Below are positions 9,304-18,265 of a stretch of DNA of 64,000 nucleotides, piece after piece. The notes below the pieces were generated by a model. The model had not been told where the DNA came from and searched no databases. It worked only from the letters and a program-made list of their open reading frames with translations. The first letter of the stretch is position 1. Every line of letters begins with the position of its first letter. Both the position numbers and the translations under genes were made by a program. The stretch covers positions 124,001 through 188,000 of the forward strand of contig NZ_CP138920.1 of the NCBI RefSeq assembly GCF_047123815.1, read 5' to 3'. The DNA is from Maricaulis sp017643475 (GTDB lineage Bacteria; Pseudomonadota; Alphaproteobacteria; Caulobacterales; Maricaulaceae).

Positions 9304-10289
9304 TAGGCTGCTCGCTGCTGGCTCTGGCAGCCTGCGGTGAAATTGAGGAACCGGATGCCGCGCCGGATGTCGCCGTGAACTTTGAACGCGAAGTCCTGGT
9401 CACGGCTGCCTTCCGCACACGCGACGAAGACGCTGCGGACATCGTATTCCTGCCCAACCTTGAAACCCCATCCCTGGGCGCCATCATCGGAGCACCACGC
9501 TCCGGTGGACTCGATGTGTATGACGCCGATGGCGAAGTGCGTGCCGAACATGCCGGCCCCGGCTTGTCCACTCTCGCAGCTGCGCCGGACTTCCAGCTCC
9601 GCGGCGAACGTTTGCCACTTGTTTTCGGCGCCGCCAGTGACGCTTCTGCCTTGCACGGTTTTGTCGTGACGCTCGCGGATTTCCGGGTGTTTGAACTCCC
9701 TCTGGGCGAATTCACACCCCGCGACGGCGTGGCCGGGCTGTGCATGCTGGAGGAAGGTATTGGCTATATTGACCTGGTCCTGCTCGGCACCGGCGCCACC
9801 GCAGAAATCATCCGCATCCAGGACAGCGGCGAAGATCTGCTGAGTGTAACCCAGCGCAGCAGTTTCGAGCTTCAGGCGCCGGCTCGCGAATGCACCACGA
9901 TCGACAACGCGATCTTTACTTTGAGCCCTGCGGGTGGCGTCACCAGGCTCTCCGCTGACGGTGTTGTCGAAGCTGAATTGCAGATCGCTGCGACCGGCAT
10001 TGCCTCTGGCGATTTCAACGGATCCAGCCTGATTGTCCTCACGAACGCCGCAAGTCGGGAGCTGCACACTTTCCATGCGGCTGATCTGGAACGCGCTGCC
10101 AATGTGACTGTCGTGGACGGATTGAGCACGCCTGGTATCCAGGAACCTGCGGCAATCGACATTACCGCCACCACTTACGGCTATACCGCTTATGGCGACG
10201 GCATGCTCGGCGTGTTTGATCGCTCGGACAATCGCGTGAAGGTCATCTCTCGAGAGGCCTTCACCCGGGCCTATTTCACGATCGAATAG
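9207..10289 (+). CDS. Exported lipoprotein, beta-propeller/phytase-like (tentative)
   Basis: A 360-residue protein with an Arg-rich N-region and a lipoprotein signal ending LALAAC (Cys43). The mature part is rich in short beta-strands ending in Gly/Asp turns. Stretches such as the one around LGAIIGAPRSGGLDVYDADG recall beta-propeller phytases, but I cannot confirm metal ligands. The only ATG giving a complete signal peptide lies inside the PhoX-like gene, in another frame. Pairing with a putative phosphatase would fit scavenging of organic phosphate, which is an inference. Confidence 0.55.
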   Translation: MFQSRWFDPVLQRSTKSRADLRRPRSLARASLIGCSLLALAACGEIEEPDAAPDVAVNFEREVLVTAAFRTRDEDAADIVFLPNLETPSLGAIIGAPRSGGLDVYDADGEVRAEHAGPGLSTLAAAPDFQLRGERLPLVFGAASDASALHGFVVTLADFRVFELPLGEFTPRDGVAGLCMLEEGIGYIDLVLLGTGATAEIIRIQDSGEDLLSVTQRSSFELQAPARECTTIDNAIFTLSPAGGVTRLSADGVVEAELQIAATGIASGDFNGSSLIVLTNAASRELHTFHAADLERAANVTVVDGLSTPGIQEPAAIDITATTYGYTAYGDGMLGVFDRSDNRVKVISREAFTRAYFTIE

Positions 10290-10299
10290 ACCGGTTGCA

Positions 10300-11340
10300 T
10301 CAAATCGATCTGCGGGCGGTCCAGGCGGCCGCCCCGCAGGCGATAAAGAGAATGATGGCACCGCCCTGGTGCAGCAGGCTCAGCGACAGTGGTGCCACCG
10401 CCAGCAGCGTCGCGATACCCAGCGCCACCTGGGCCAGGACCAGCGCCGGCAGGATCACCATGAAGGGCTTCAGCGATACGCGCGGCTCACGGAAAATCAG
10501 CCAGGTCGTTACGCCCGTCAGGATCACCACAAGATAGGCCAGCCAGCGATGCTGCAGCTGAACGGCTGCCCGACTTTCAAAAATCGCCTGGAAGAAAGGC
10601 AGGTTCTGGGCGCTGAAAGCATCCTGCAGATAATCGGAGGGAACCAGTTGCCCGCTCATCAGCGGCCAGGTGTTGTGCACAACGCCGGCATCAATCCCGG
10701 CCACGAAAGCACCGGCCATGATCTGAACGAAGACCAGACCCCAGAAAAAGAGGAACCAGCGCGTGTGAGTGCCCGCCCGGACTGGCGGTGCGCCGTATCG
10801 CGCTTCCAGGGCGCACCAGACGGTTGCGCCCAGCAGGACAAAGGCCATGCCGAGATGGGTGGCCAGGCGGTACTGGCTGACATCCAGCCGATCAACAAGG
10901 CCTGACGCCACCATCCACCAGCCAATGGCGCCCTGCAGACCACCCAGCACGAGCAGCACCAACAGACGCGGCTTGAGGCGCGCTGTCAGATCTCCTCGCA
11001 GCCAGAAGACAAGCAGCGGCACCGCGAAAGCCAGGCCAATCAGTCGACCCAGCTGGCGATGCCCCCACTCCCACCAGAAAATGAACTGGAATTCCTCCAT
11101 GCTCATCCCGCGGTTGACTTCCTGGTATTCGGTGGTTGAGCGATAGAGCTGCAGAGCCTCTTCCCAGTCCGCAGTCGAAAGCGGGGGAATGGCACCGGTG
11201 ATCGGTTTCCACTCTGTGATCGACAGACCACTATCGGTCAGGCGTGTAGCACCGCCAACAATGATCATCGCGCAGATCATCAGCGCGACAATAAACAACC
11301 AAGTCGCGACCATGGGAGGGGTATGGGAACGATAGCTCAT
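10300..11340 (-). CDS. ctaA: Heme A synthase (CtaA/Cox15 type)
   Basis: Oxidises the C8 methyl of heme O to give heme A for aa3-type cytochrome oxidase. The 346-residue membrane protein has about eight transmembrane helices. The Cox15 type 2 signatures are visible: GGATRLTDSGLSITEWKP, EFQFIFWWEWGHRQLGR, and conserved heme-ligand histidines in later helices (for example LQHRWLAY and LLHQGG). The ATG at 11340 has AGGAG upstream; an in-frame extension of 16 residues was rejected. Cytochrome oxidase genes are not in the window. Confidence 0.92.
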   Translation of the reverse strand: MSYRSHTPPMVATWLFIVALMICAMIIVGGATRLTDSGLSITEWKPITGAIPPLSTADWEEALQLYRSTTEYQEVNRGMSMEEFQFIFWWEWGHRQLGRLIGLAFAVPLLVFWLRGDLTARLKPRLLVLLVLGGLQGAIGWWMVASGLVDRLDVSQYRLATHLGMAFVLLGATVWCALEARYGAPPVRAGTHTRWFLFFWGLVFVQIMAGAFVAGIDAGVVHNTWPLMSGQLVPSDYLQDAFSAQNLPFFQAIFESRAAVQLQHRWLAYLVVILTGVTTWLIFREPRVSLKPFMVILPALVLAQVALGIATLLAVAPLSLSLLHQGGAIILFIACGAAAWTARRSI

Positions 11341-11482
11341 GACAACTCCTGTTGGCACCGTAGCTATCGCATCCGGGCGCGAGCGCAAGCACCCAGGACG
11401 GTGAAATCATGTCGCAGGCTGAATTGGGGCTCGCCCTTAAACTTTACTCGCGCCATGATGCCGAAAAGCGATGAGGACGAAA

Positions 11483-12721
11483 ATGAGCTTCACGGATCAG
11501 ACGGTTGTTATCATCGGCGCCGGCCAGGCGGGTGGTCAGTGCGCCTTGAGTCTGCGCCGCAACGGATTTGACGGCAAAATCCTCATTGTCGGTGAAGAAC
11601 CACATCCGCCCTACCAACGCCCGCCCCTGTCCAAGGCCTATCTGTCCGGTGAGATCGGTGAAGACCGTCTCTGGGTGCAGACACCGGAAGCCTGGGCCGA
11701 ACAAAAGGTCGAGATGCGTACCGGCCTGCGCGCCACGGCCGTCAATCGAGAGGAACAGATCGTCGCCTTCGAGGATGGCAGCAGCCATCGCTATGACCAC
11801 CTCGTCTTCGCGACCGGTTCGCGCGTGCGCGAACTTCCCGTCGCGGGTGCAGAGCTGGAGGGTGTACGCTATCTGCGCAATATAGCCGATGTCGATAAAC
11901 TCAAGGCCGACGTAGGGCCCGGGCGACGGATCGCCATCATTGGCGGCGGCTATATCGGGTTGGAGGCCGCTTCGGTCGCCAAAAAACTTGGCGCCGAAAC
12001 CGTCGTGGTGGAGGCCATGCCGCGCCTTCTGGCCCGGGTAGCGCCGGAAGAACTTTCAGCCTTCTATCTAAACGCCCACCAAAGTCGTGGCGTCGATGTC
12101 CGCCTAGCCAGCCAGGTCAGCAAGCTGACCGGCGAGAACGGACGAATTACCAGTGTCGAGCTGGCCGACGGCAGCCGTATCGAGTGCGACAGCGCCCTCG
12201 TCGGCATCGGCGTTCTGCCCAATATCGAACTGGCCAGTGCCATTGGTGTTGAATGTGACAACGGAATCCTGGTCGATGAAACGTGTCAGAGCTCGGTTCG
12301 CGACATTTATGCGATCGGTGATTGCTGCAATCAGCACAACTGGCTTTCCGGGACCCGTATGCGCCTGGAATCCGTGCCCAACGCGCTGGAACAGGGAAAG
12401 CTGGTTGCAGCAGCGATCTGTGGAACTCCGCTACCGAAGCGCGAAGTACCCTGGTTCTGGTCCGACCAGTTTGACCTGAAACTGCAGACCGCTGGGCTGC
12501 TCCAGGGTGCAGATACACAGATCGTGCGCAAGGGGGCCAGCCCCGACCAGATAGCGATCTTCCATTTGCGCGACGGCGTCCTAGTCGCCGCAGACTGCGT
12601 CAATGATCCCCAGAGCTTCATGGCGTCCAAAATGATGATCATGAAGAACGCAAGGCCCGATCAGGCAGACCTGGCCAATCCGGAAATCATGATGAAGGAC
12701 ATCATGAAGGCCGCTCAATAG
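11483..12721 (+). CDS. FAD-dependent ferredoxin/rubredoxin-type reductase
   Basis: A 412-residue flavoprotein of the putidaredoxin-reductase/BphA4 type that passes electrons from NAD(P)H to a ferredoxin. An FAD dinucleotide site VIIGAGQAGGQCA lies at the N-terminus. A second Rossmann motif, IAIIGGGYIGLEAA, near residue 155 binds NAD(P)H. VRDIYAIGDC contacts FAD, and a C-terminal reductase domain contains WFWSDQFDLKLQTAG. The start at 11483 follows GAGGA. The partner ferredoxin or oxygenase is not nearby. It is divergent from ctaA across 142 nt. Confidence 0.85.
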   Translation: MSFTDQTVVIIGAGQAGGQCALSLRRNGFDGKILIVGEEPHPPYQRPPLSKAYLSGEIGEDRLWVQTPEAWAEQKVEMRTGLRATAVNREEQIVAFEDGSSHRYDHLVFATGSRVRELPVAGAELEGVRYLRNIADVDKLKADVGPGRRIAIIGGGYIGLEAASVAKKLGAETVVVEAMPRLLARVAPEELSAFYLNAHQSRGVDVRLASQVSKLTGENGRITSVELADGSRIECDSALVGIGVLPNIELASAIGVECDNGILVDETCQSSVRDIYAIGDCCNQHNWLSGTRMRLESVPNALEQGKLVAAAICGTPLPKREVPWFWSDQFDLKLQTAGLLQGADTQIVRKGASPDQIAIFHLRDGVLVAADCVNDPQSFMASKMMIMKNARPDQADLANPEIMMKDIMKAAQ

Positions 12722-12733
12722 CGATGGGAAAAA

Positions 12734-12811
12734 TGGTCGGAGCGGCGAGATTCGAACTCGCGACCCCTCGCCCCCCAGGCGAGTGCGCTAACCGGGCTGC
12801 GCCACGCTCCG
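12734..12811 (-). tRNA. tRNA-Pro (GGG anticodon)
   Basis: Read on the minus strand this is a 78-nt cloverleaf. The acceptor stem CGGAGCG pairs with CGCTCCG, the D arm contains AGCCCGGTTA, and the anticodon stem is CTCGC/GCGAG with loop CTGGGGG, giving anticodon GGG. The T arm is GCGAG-TTCGAAT-CTCGC, and CCA is encoded. It lies between the flavoprotein stop and the merR gene and reads in the direction opposite to the flavoprotein gene. Confidence 0.97.
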
Positions 12812-12895
12812 ACTTGTTTTCATGGCAGGTCGCCACGACGGGGACGCCGTTATAGGCACAGGCCGAAAACGGAGCAACACCCCATTCAGCGAGAT

Positions 12896-13345
12896 TCAGA
12901 TCTTTGGATTGAGCGCCGACTTCAACTTCGCCCGCGCGCCTTCCAATTCCTGGATCACATCCTTGATCTCACGGTTGGATCGACCACCCGGCGCCGCCTT
13001 GCGGACGGGTTCAGGTCTGGCCTCCACATCTGCACTGTCAACTGCCCTGGCGATGTTTCTGTTCGGGTTATTGCCCAGCTCGACGATTGAGGCGACGCCA
13101 TTGTCCTTGATGAACTTCTTGGCGCCCTTGATGGTAAAGCCTTCTGAATAGAGCAGATGCTTGATTCCGCGCAGCAAAGCGAGGTCTTGCGGTCGGTAGA
13201 ACCGCCGCCCGCCCGCACGTTTCAGCGGACTGATCTGGGCAAATTTACTCTCCCAGAAGCGTAATACATGAGCCGGAACGTCAAGCTCCTCAGCGGCTTC
13301 GCTGATGGTGCGAAAGGCGTCCGGTGATTTGTCCAAGACCGACAT
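12896..13345 (-). CDS. MerR-family transcriptional regulator
   Basis: A 149-residue regulator. The MerR helix-turn-helix (ISEAAEELDVPAHVLRFWESKF) and the wing with RRFYRPQDLALL lie at about residues 13-60. The C-terminal third is polar with a predicted helix and no metal-binding cysteines. It follows ihfA by 38 nt, the conserved fabH-ihfA-merR arrangement of alphaproteobacteria. Its targets are not known to me. Confidence 0.85.
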   Translation of the reverse strand: MSVLDKSPDAFRTISEAAEELDVPAHVLRFWESKFAQISPLKRAGGRRFYRPQDLALLRGIKHLLYSEGFTIKGAKKFIKDNGVASIVELGNNPNRNIARAVDSADVEARPEPVRKAAPGGRSNREIKDVIQELEGARAKLKSALNPKI

Positions 13346-13383
13346 GCGTTTATCGCGTCAGCCTTCGACCCCGTTTACAAGGT

Positions 13384-13689
13384 CTAGTCCTTGGACAGAG
13401 CCGAATCGACGCGCTCCTTCAGAACGTGCGATGGTTTGAAAACCAGCACGCGACGAGCTTCAATCGGAACTTCTACCCCTGTCTTGGGATTGCGCCCGAC
13501 ACGACCACGTTTGTCGCGCAGGAGAAAGGATCCGAACGACGACAGTTTAACAGATTCGCCGTTCGCAAGCGTATCGGACACCATACCCAATACAGCCTGA
13601 ACAAGATCCGCAGATTCCTGGCGGGAAAGACCGACTTCTCGGTATACCGCCTCGGCCAGATCTGCACGCGTAAGAGTTTTATCCGACAT
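13384..13689 (-). CDS. ihfA: Integration host factor alpha subunit
   Basis: A 101-residue DNA-bending HU/IHF-family protein. The motif GRNPKTGVEVPIEARRVLVFKPS is the beta-arm, whose Pro intercalates in the minor groove, and TLTRADLAEAVYREVGLSRQES is the N-terminal helix pair. IHF heterodimers act in nucleoid structure and in sigma-54 and cell-cycle promoters of Caulobacterales. The start ATG follows GGGGATT. Confidence 0.95.
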   Translation of the reverse strand: MSDKTLTRADLAEAVYREVGLSRQESADLVQAVLGMVSDTLANGESVKLSSFGSFLLRDKRGRVGRNPKTGVEVPIEARRVLVFKPSHVLKERVDSALSKD

Positions 13690-13788
13690 AGCAATCCCCA
13701 GACAGATGAGTACAGGCTAAGCCCCAAAATGGGGGCGCGTCAACGCTCCGACCAAGAAAAAAGTCAAGAAAATCGGCAATTTCGCGTT

Positions 13789-14763
13789 TTAGTAACGCGC
13801 GAGAGCCGCGCCCCAGGTGAAACCTCCGCCCAGAGCTTCCATCAACAGGAGGTCGCCGCGCTTGATCCTGCCATCCTGAATCGCCCGGTCCAACGCCAGC
13901 GGAACCGAAGCTGCAGACGTGTTGCCGTGATCGGCGACCGTGGAGATAACCTTCTCGGTCGGAATGGACAGTTTGCGCGCCACCCCTTCCAGGATTCGCT
14001 GATTGGCCTGGTGCGGCACGAACCAGTCAACATCCGCAATATCAACCCCCGCTCGCCCGGCAATCGTGGTCATGGATTCGGCGATATTGGTCACGGCATG
14101 GCGGAAAACCTGGTTGCCGACCATGCGCAGATGACCGACAGACTGAGTTGCGGACGGACCACCATCCACATGGAGCAGGTCCTTGTAACGCCCGTCCGAG
14201 CGCAGATAGCTCGCCATGACACCGGCATCATCCGCACCGGTTTTCTCTTCACCGCTCAACACAACAGCGCCGGCACCATCGCCAAACAGGACGCACGTCG
14301 TACGATCGGTCCAGTCCACGATGCGCGACATTGTCTCGGCACCCACTACCAGCGCCTTGTTCGCCTGGCCGCGGGCGATGAAATTATCTGCGATCGACAT
14401 CGCATAGACGAAGCCGGTACACACCGCCTGGACGTCAAACGCTGCGCCCTGGGTGATGCCCAGTCGCGCCTGTAACACGGTCGCAGTGGAGGGAAAGGTG
14501 AAGTCAGGCGTTGTGGTCGCCATCACAATGAGGTCGATGTCAGCGACATCCAGCCCGGCATGTTCCAGCGCCTTGCGTGAAGCCGCCTCAGCCAGGTCAG
14601 ACGTGGTCTCGCCTTCGCCCGCAATATGCCGCTGTCGAATACCCGTGCGCTCGCGGATCCACTCATCGCTGGTATCAACCATCGAGGACATTTCCGCATT
14701 GGTCAGGATGCGTGCGGGCAGATAGGACCCGACGCCGGCAATCCGCGAAATACGCTCAGTCAT
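13789..14763 (-). CDS. fabH: 3-oxoacyl-[acyl-carrier-protein] synthase III (KAS III)
   Basis: Starts fatty-acid synthesis by condensing acetyl-CoA with malonyl-ACP. The 324-residue thiolase-fold enzyme has nucleophile Cys115 in AVCTGFVYA, His in VPHQANQRI and Asn in HGNTSAAS, the KAS III triad. Its ATG overlaps the plsX stop (TAATG), so the two are translationally coupled, as is common in bacteria. Confidence 0.96.
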   Translation of the reverse strand: MTERISRIAGVGSYLPARILTNAEMSSMVDTSDEWIRERTGIRQRHIAGEGETTSDLAEAASRKALEHAGLDVADIDLIVMATTTPDFTFPSTATVLQARLGITQGAAFDVQAVCTGFVYAMSIADNFIARGQANKALVVGAETMSRIVDWTDRTTCVLFGDGAGAVVLSGEEKTGADDAGVMASYLRSDGRYKDLLHVDGGPSATQSVGHLRMVGNQVFRHAVTNIAESMTTIAGRAGVDIADVDWFVPHQANQRILEGVARKLSIPTEKVISTVADHGNTSAASVPLALDRAIQDGRIKRGDLLLMEALGGGFTWGAALARY

Positions 14764-15815
14764 TACTCAGCCATTTTTTCCTGCTCGTCGAAGTCCATGA
14801 ACTTGTCGAGCATGCGCCGTAATTCCGGCATGAAATTACTCTGTGCCATGGCGTAACCCAGGCCGAGCGCGGAAGCGAAACCTTCACCATCAGCACCGCC
14901 ATGGCTCTTGACCACAATACCCTTGAGGCCCAGCAGGACACCGCCATTGATGTAACGCGGATCCATACGCTGCCGCAGACGGTCAAGCGCGCCCAGAGAC
15001 AACAGGCCGGCGGCGAGTTTGGCCAGCAGTGAGCTCGTCAGCGCTTCACGCACCCATCCGGCAACCAGTCGCGCCGTACCTTCAGCGGTCTTGAGCGCGA
15101 TATTGCCGGTGAAACCATCAGTCACGACCACGTCGATATTACCGGCGCTGATATCATTGCCCTCGATGAAGCCCTGGTAGTCGAGGTCCAGTCCGGAATT
15201 GCGAATAAGGCCGTCAGCCTCGCGCACGATATCATTACCCTTGAGCTCTTCCTGACCGACATTGAGCAGGCCGACCTTGGGCTTGCTCTCACCAAAAACG
15301 GCGCGATGGAACGCTTCGCCCATGATGGCGAACTCGACCAGCTGGGTTGCACCGCACTGAACATTGGCACCGACATCAAGAACGACAGTATGCCCCTTCG
15401 GCGTCGGCCAGTTCGCAGAAATCGCCGGACGGTGTACACCCTTTTTCATACGCAGGATGACCTTGGAAATCGCCATCAGCGCACCGGTATTGCCGGAAGA
15501 CACGATCGCATCCGCCTCACCCGATTTCACGCACTGGATCGCATTCCACATGGAGGAGCCGCGCGCACGACGCACCGCCTCGCTGGGCTTGTCCGTCATC
15601 TGGACCTGGCTATCGGAATGGCGTAGCTCGCAGACAGCTGCGACCGCCGGATATTCATCCAGCAGCGGTTGCAGCTCAGCCTGGTCGCCATGAAGGAGAT
15701 ATTTCGTCTGTCGGTCCGGCCAGCGTTTAAGCGCTTGCACGATACCCTCAACGACCGCGCGCGGGCCAAGATCGCCCCCCATCGCGTCTACCGAAATCGT
15801 AGGAATGCCAGTCAT
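14763..15815 (-). CDS. plsX: Phosphate acyltransferase PlsX
   Basis: Makes acyl-phosphate from acyl-ACP for phospholipid synthesis through PlsY. The 350-residue protein begins with the family motif TISVDAMGGDLGPRAVVEG and contains VSSGNTGALMAIS and FTGNIALKTAEG. It is coupled to fabH by a 1-nt overlap. The rpmF/DUF177 genes often found just upstream are absent; only 92 nt separate it from the chaperone gene. Confidence 0.95.
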   Translation of the reverse strand: MTGIPTISVDAMGGDLGPRAVVEGIVQALKRWPDRQTKYLLHGDQAELQPLLDEYPAVAAVCELRHSDSQVQMTDKPSEAVRRARGSSMWNAIQCVKSGEADAIVSSGNTGALMAISKVILRMKKGVHRPAISANWPTPKGHTVVLDVGANVQCGATQLVEFAIMGEAFHRAVFGESKPKVGLLNVGQEELKGNDIVREADGLIRNSGLDLDYQGFIEGNDISAGNIDVVVTDGFTGNIALKTAEGTARLVAGWVREALTSSLLAKLAAGLLSLGALDRLRQRMDPRYINGGVLLGLKGIVVKSHGGADGEGFASALGLGYAMAQSNFMPELRRMLDKFMDFDEQEKMAE

Positions 15816-15907
15816 GCAGGAAGGTCGCGTCCCCTTGCGACGGCTTGAACCGCCAAAATCCAGCGGAACTTATCGGACCTCCGGACAGATGCAAGGCGGG
15901 AAAACGG

Positions 15908-16444
15908 TCAGCCGAGCGTGATGAAATCCGGAGCGGCGCCTTCCGCAAGCGTCAACGCCCCTTGCGCATCAAGCTTTTCCGCACTCGCCCGCACGTAGTC
16001 CGAGAGTTTACGCGACGCTGAATTTGTCTCTTCCGACGCAAAAATATTGCGGGCAATCGCGAGCTCCAACACGCCCGGGTCGTCAACTTTCAGCGCCTCG
16101 TCATAAACGCTGGCACGTCCATAAAAGCCCTCGGCCATGAAGCGGATTTTCTTGCCCACTCCGGAATCGCCTACCCCCATCTCGCGCATGGCCGCGTCAA
16201 AATCATCGAACATGGTGTCAAATAGAACCTGGGAGATATCGCGGTGCGCCTGTTCAGCACTCGCCTGAAACACACGGATCACCAGGGTGGTATGTAACAC
16301 CACCATCTCGAAGCGACCCTCGAGCGTGTCGGGAACGCAGTCTTCGCCATACAGGGCAGGCTGTCTGGATGCAGCAAGCAGATGCTCGTACAACTCTCTC
16401 GCCAGCAGTTTTTCCGGTCGCGGCTTGAACAATCCGAACAACAT
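15908..16444 (-). CDS. Ubiquinol-cytochrome c chaperone family protein (CBP3-like)
   Basis: A 178-residue protein of the ubiquinol-cytochrome c chaperone family, which helps assemble the cytochrome bc1 complex. Family features include LYEHLLAASRQPALYGEDCVPDTLEGRFEM near the N-terminus and GVGKKIRFMAEGFYGR. The ATG at 16444 (MLFGLFKPRPEK) has GAGGAG 10 nt upstream and was preferred to an in-frame start at 16471. It is divergent from bamE across 100 nt. Confidence 0.85.
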   Translation of the reverse strand: MLFGLFKPRPEKLLARELYEHLLAASRQPALYGEDCVPDTLEGRFEMVVLHTTLVIRVFQASAEQAHRDISQVLFDTMFDDFDAAMREMGVGDSGVGKKIRFMAEGFYGRASVYDEALKVDDPGVLELAIARNIFASEETNSASRKLSDYVRASAEKLDAQGALTLAEGAAPDFITLG

Positions 16445-16544
16445 GTAATCGGCGCTCCTCAATCTTTGCACTTGAGGCTAAGCTCCCGCGAGGGTAGGTC
16501 AATACGGCAAGTACAGGCCGGGCCGCCCCCGGAGGAGTGAATTC

Positions 16545-17039
16545 ATGCAACGCAGCGTCCGTATTTCTGCCGTTATTATTGCCTGCACGCTTGGCGTCGC
16601 AGCGTGTAATCCCACGCTTCGTTCGCACGGGCATCGCTATGGTATCAACGTGGAACCGGAAGTGACCGTTGCCGAGGACACGCAACAGACTGTGTTGCAG
16701 CGCTTCGGAAACCCGTCCACACGCGGCACGTTCGAAACGAACACCTGGTACTACATCTCGGCAACACGTGAGTCGCTGGCCTATCTGCGTCCCTCCACCC
16801 GTGACCGTCGCATCATCGCCATCACCTTCGACGACACTGGCGTTGTCTCCGAAGTGAACGAATACGGTCTGGATGATGGTCGCGTCGTGGCCTACTCCTC
16901 CACGGAAACGCCGACCCGCGGTCGTGAGCTCTCCATCCTGGAACAGCTGCTGGGTAATGTCGGCACGCTTCCCAACGAGCAGTTTGGTGGCGAGCAGAAT
17001 CTGCCAGGCGGTGCCGGTGGCCCGCGTCGCGACCAGTAG
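16545..17039 (+). CDS. bamE: Outer-membrane assembly lipoprotein BamE (SmpA/OmlA)
   Basis: A subunit of the Bam complex that inserts beta-barrel proteins. The 164-residue lipoprotein has a signal ending GVAAC (Cys21). The BamE core has TVLQRFGNPSTRGTFETNTWYYIS, where the family usually shows LG-PS and WYY. The C-terminal tail after residue 130 is Gly/Gln-rich and probably disordered. A strong GGAGGAG lies 7 nt before the start. Confidence 0.9.
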   Translation: MQRSVRISAVIIACTLGVAACNPTLRSHGHRYGINVEPEVTVAEDTQQTVLQRFGNPSTRGTFETNTWYYISATRESLAYLRPSTRDRRIIAITFDDTGVVSEVNEYGLDDGRVVAYSSTETPTRGRELSILEQLLGNVGTLPNEQFGGEQNLPGGAGGPRRDQ

Positions 17040-17041
17040 GT

Positions 17042-17140
17042 CTACTCCGCGCCCTCTGACAATTCAGGCATGACGACGCTTGCCAGACGCAGCGCCAGAC
17101 GGCTCTGTGAGAAATAGCGTGTGCCACCATTGTCGAGTTA
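17042..17140 (-). pseudogene. Residual C-terminal coding segment of the serine hydrolase beyond an in-frame TAA
   Basis: Continuing past the TAA in the same frame gives LDNGGTRYFSQSRLALRLA and 12 more residues to a TAG. That is a plausible final strand plus amphipathic helix for this fold, with an L-x-NGG pattern like the family's usual end. The segment ends 3 nt from the bamE stop, which would restore a normal tail-to-tail junction. There is no frameshift; a single base change would explain it. Confidence 0.6.
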
Positions 17141-18163
17141 GACCACCGTGACTGAAGTGTCCGGTGCGTCCGCATCGAAATAGTGCCGGAATACGACCCG
17201 ACCGCCTCCGCCGTGGCCGACGCCGGTAAATTCACCATGCTGCTCAAATTCCCAGCCATGAGAAAAGCGCGACAGGCCACCGTCCGGCAGTGCAAAGCCC
17301 TGCCAATGCTCCAGCAGGGTTTCTCGCGGCACGAACCGACCCCGCACCAGCGCCTGCGCCCATAGCGTAAAGTCGTCGAGGCTCAGATTGAGACCGGTTC
17401 CGGAGAAATGATACGGCATCCAGTAGAGCATACCCCTCGAGCCTCCACCTTCTGCCTCCGACTGGTAGCTGGTCACAGCATTATCGATGTGTGCGCCCTC
17501 TCGGGAAAACTCCAGATCCGACATGTCGGCAACTGCGGCCTGGCCCTGTGCCAGCAGGGTTTCATAAGGCTGCCCTGACGCGCGCTCGAGGGCCAGGCGC
17601 CCAAGGGCGTAGTTGGTCTGCGTATAGCGAGACCCCGTTCCTCGTTCGAATAGAAATGGCTCGTCGAACACCCGTTCCAGCGCAGACCGGGCCGTGAGCT
17701 CGAAGGGGCGTGAGAAATACTCCGGGAAGCCCGACGCATGCGAGATCGCAGTTGCCAGCGACACCTGTTGCCAGCTCTCGGGAAGATCAGTCACCAGCGT
17801 GCCTAAAGTGGCATCCAGGGCAATTTCCTGGCGCTCGACGGCCTGGAGAAGGGCCACATTGAACAGGAGTTTGGAGGCAGAATAGACCGGATAGACCGAA
17901 CTTCCATCCGGCGCTGCGCCGCTCACCTGATCAACGACACCACCATGGTTTTCATAAATCACCTCGGCACCGGCCAGCAACACAACCGAATACCCAATCG
18001 TCCCGTAAAGCGCCTGACTGTCGATCAGTATGTCATCAAGGCGTGTTCGCTGGTCTGCGGATAGCTCCTGCGAGCCGGGCTGGGCCAAGACCTGACCGCA
18101 CAGGCTGGCGAACAAACACGCCATCACCACCACCTTGAACCATGAAGTGGCCAGAGTTTTCAT
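17138..18163 (-). CDS. Serine hydrolase, beta-lactamase/penicillin-binding fold, probably C-terminally truncated
   Basis: An exported 341-residue protein with signal peptide cut after VLAQ. The class C beta-lactamase/esterase fold shows S95-A-S-K98 (nucleophile and general base), Tyr in RYTQTNYALGR where the usual Y-S-N is Y-T-Q, and a GHGGGG motif near the end. After the TAA at 17138-17140 the same frame stays open for 31 sensible codons to a TAG at 17042-17044. The last strand and C-terminal helix therefore appear to have been cut off by one stop codon. It may be a nascent pseudogene, or the stop may be a sequence error. Physiological substrate unknown. Confidence 0.75.
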   Translation of the reverse strand: MKTLATSWFKVVVMACLFASLCGQVLAQPGSQELSADQRTRLDDILIDSQALYGTIGYSVVLLAGAEVIYENHGGVVDQVSGAAPDGSSVYPVYSASKLLFNVALLQAVERQEIALDATLGTLVTDLPESWQQVSLATAISHASGFPEYFSRPFELTARSALERVFDEPFLFERGTGSRYTQTNYALGRLALERASGQPYETLLAQGQAAVADMSDLEFSREGAHIDNAVTSYQSEAEGGGSRGMLYWMPYHFSGTGLNLSLDDFTLWAQALVRGRFVPRETLLEHWQGFALPDGGLSRFSHGWEFEQHGEFTGVGHGGGGRVVFRHYFDADAPDTSVTVV

Positions 18164-18265
18164 TTACCAATCCCCACGCGTAGAATTCGCCCAGTTTGGA
18201 TCGGGAAACGCAAAGATTTGGTTCCCGGACCTGCATCTGGCCAGGGGCTATCAAGGGACATGCTT

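Noticed and set aside
13721..13736. GCCCC-AAAATG-GGGGC hairpin between fabH and ihfA
   Set aside because: The stem is short and has no U-tract on either strand, so it is not called as a terminator.
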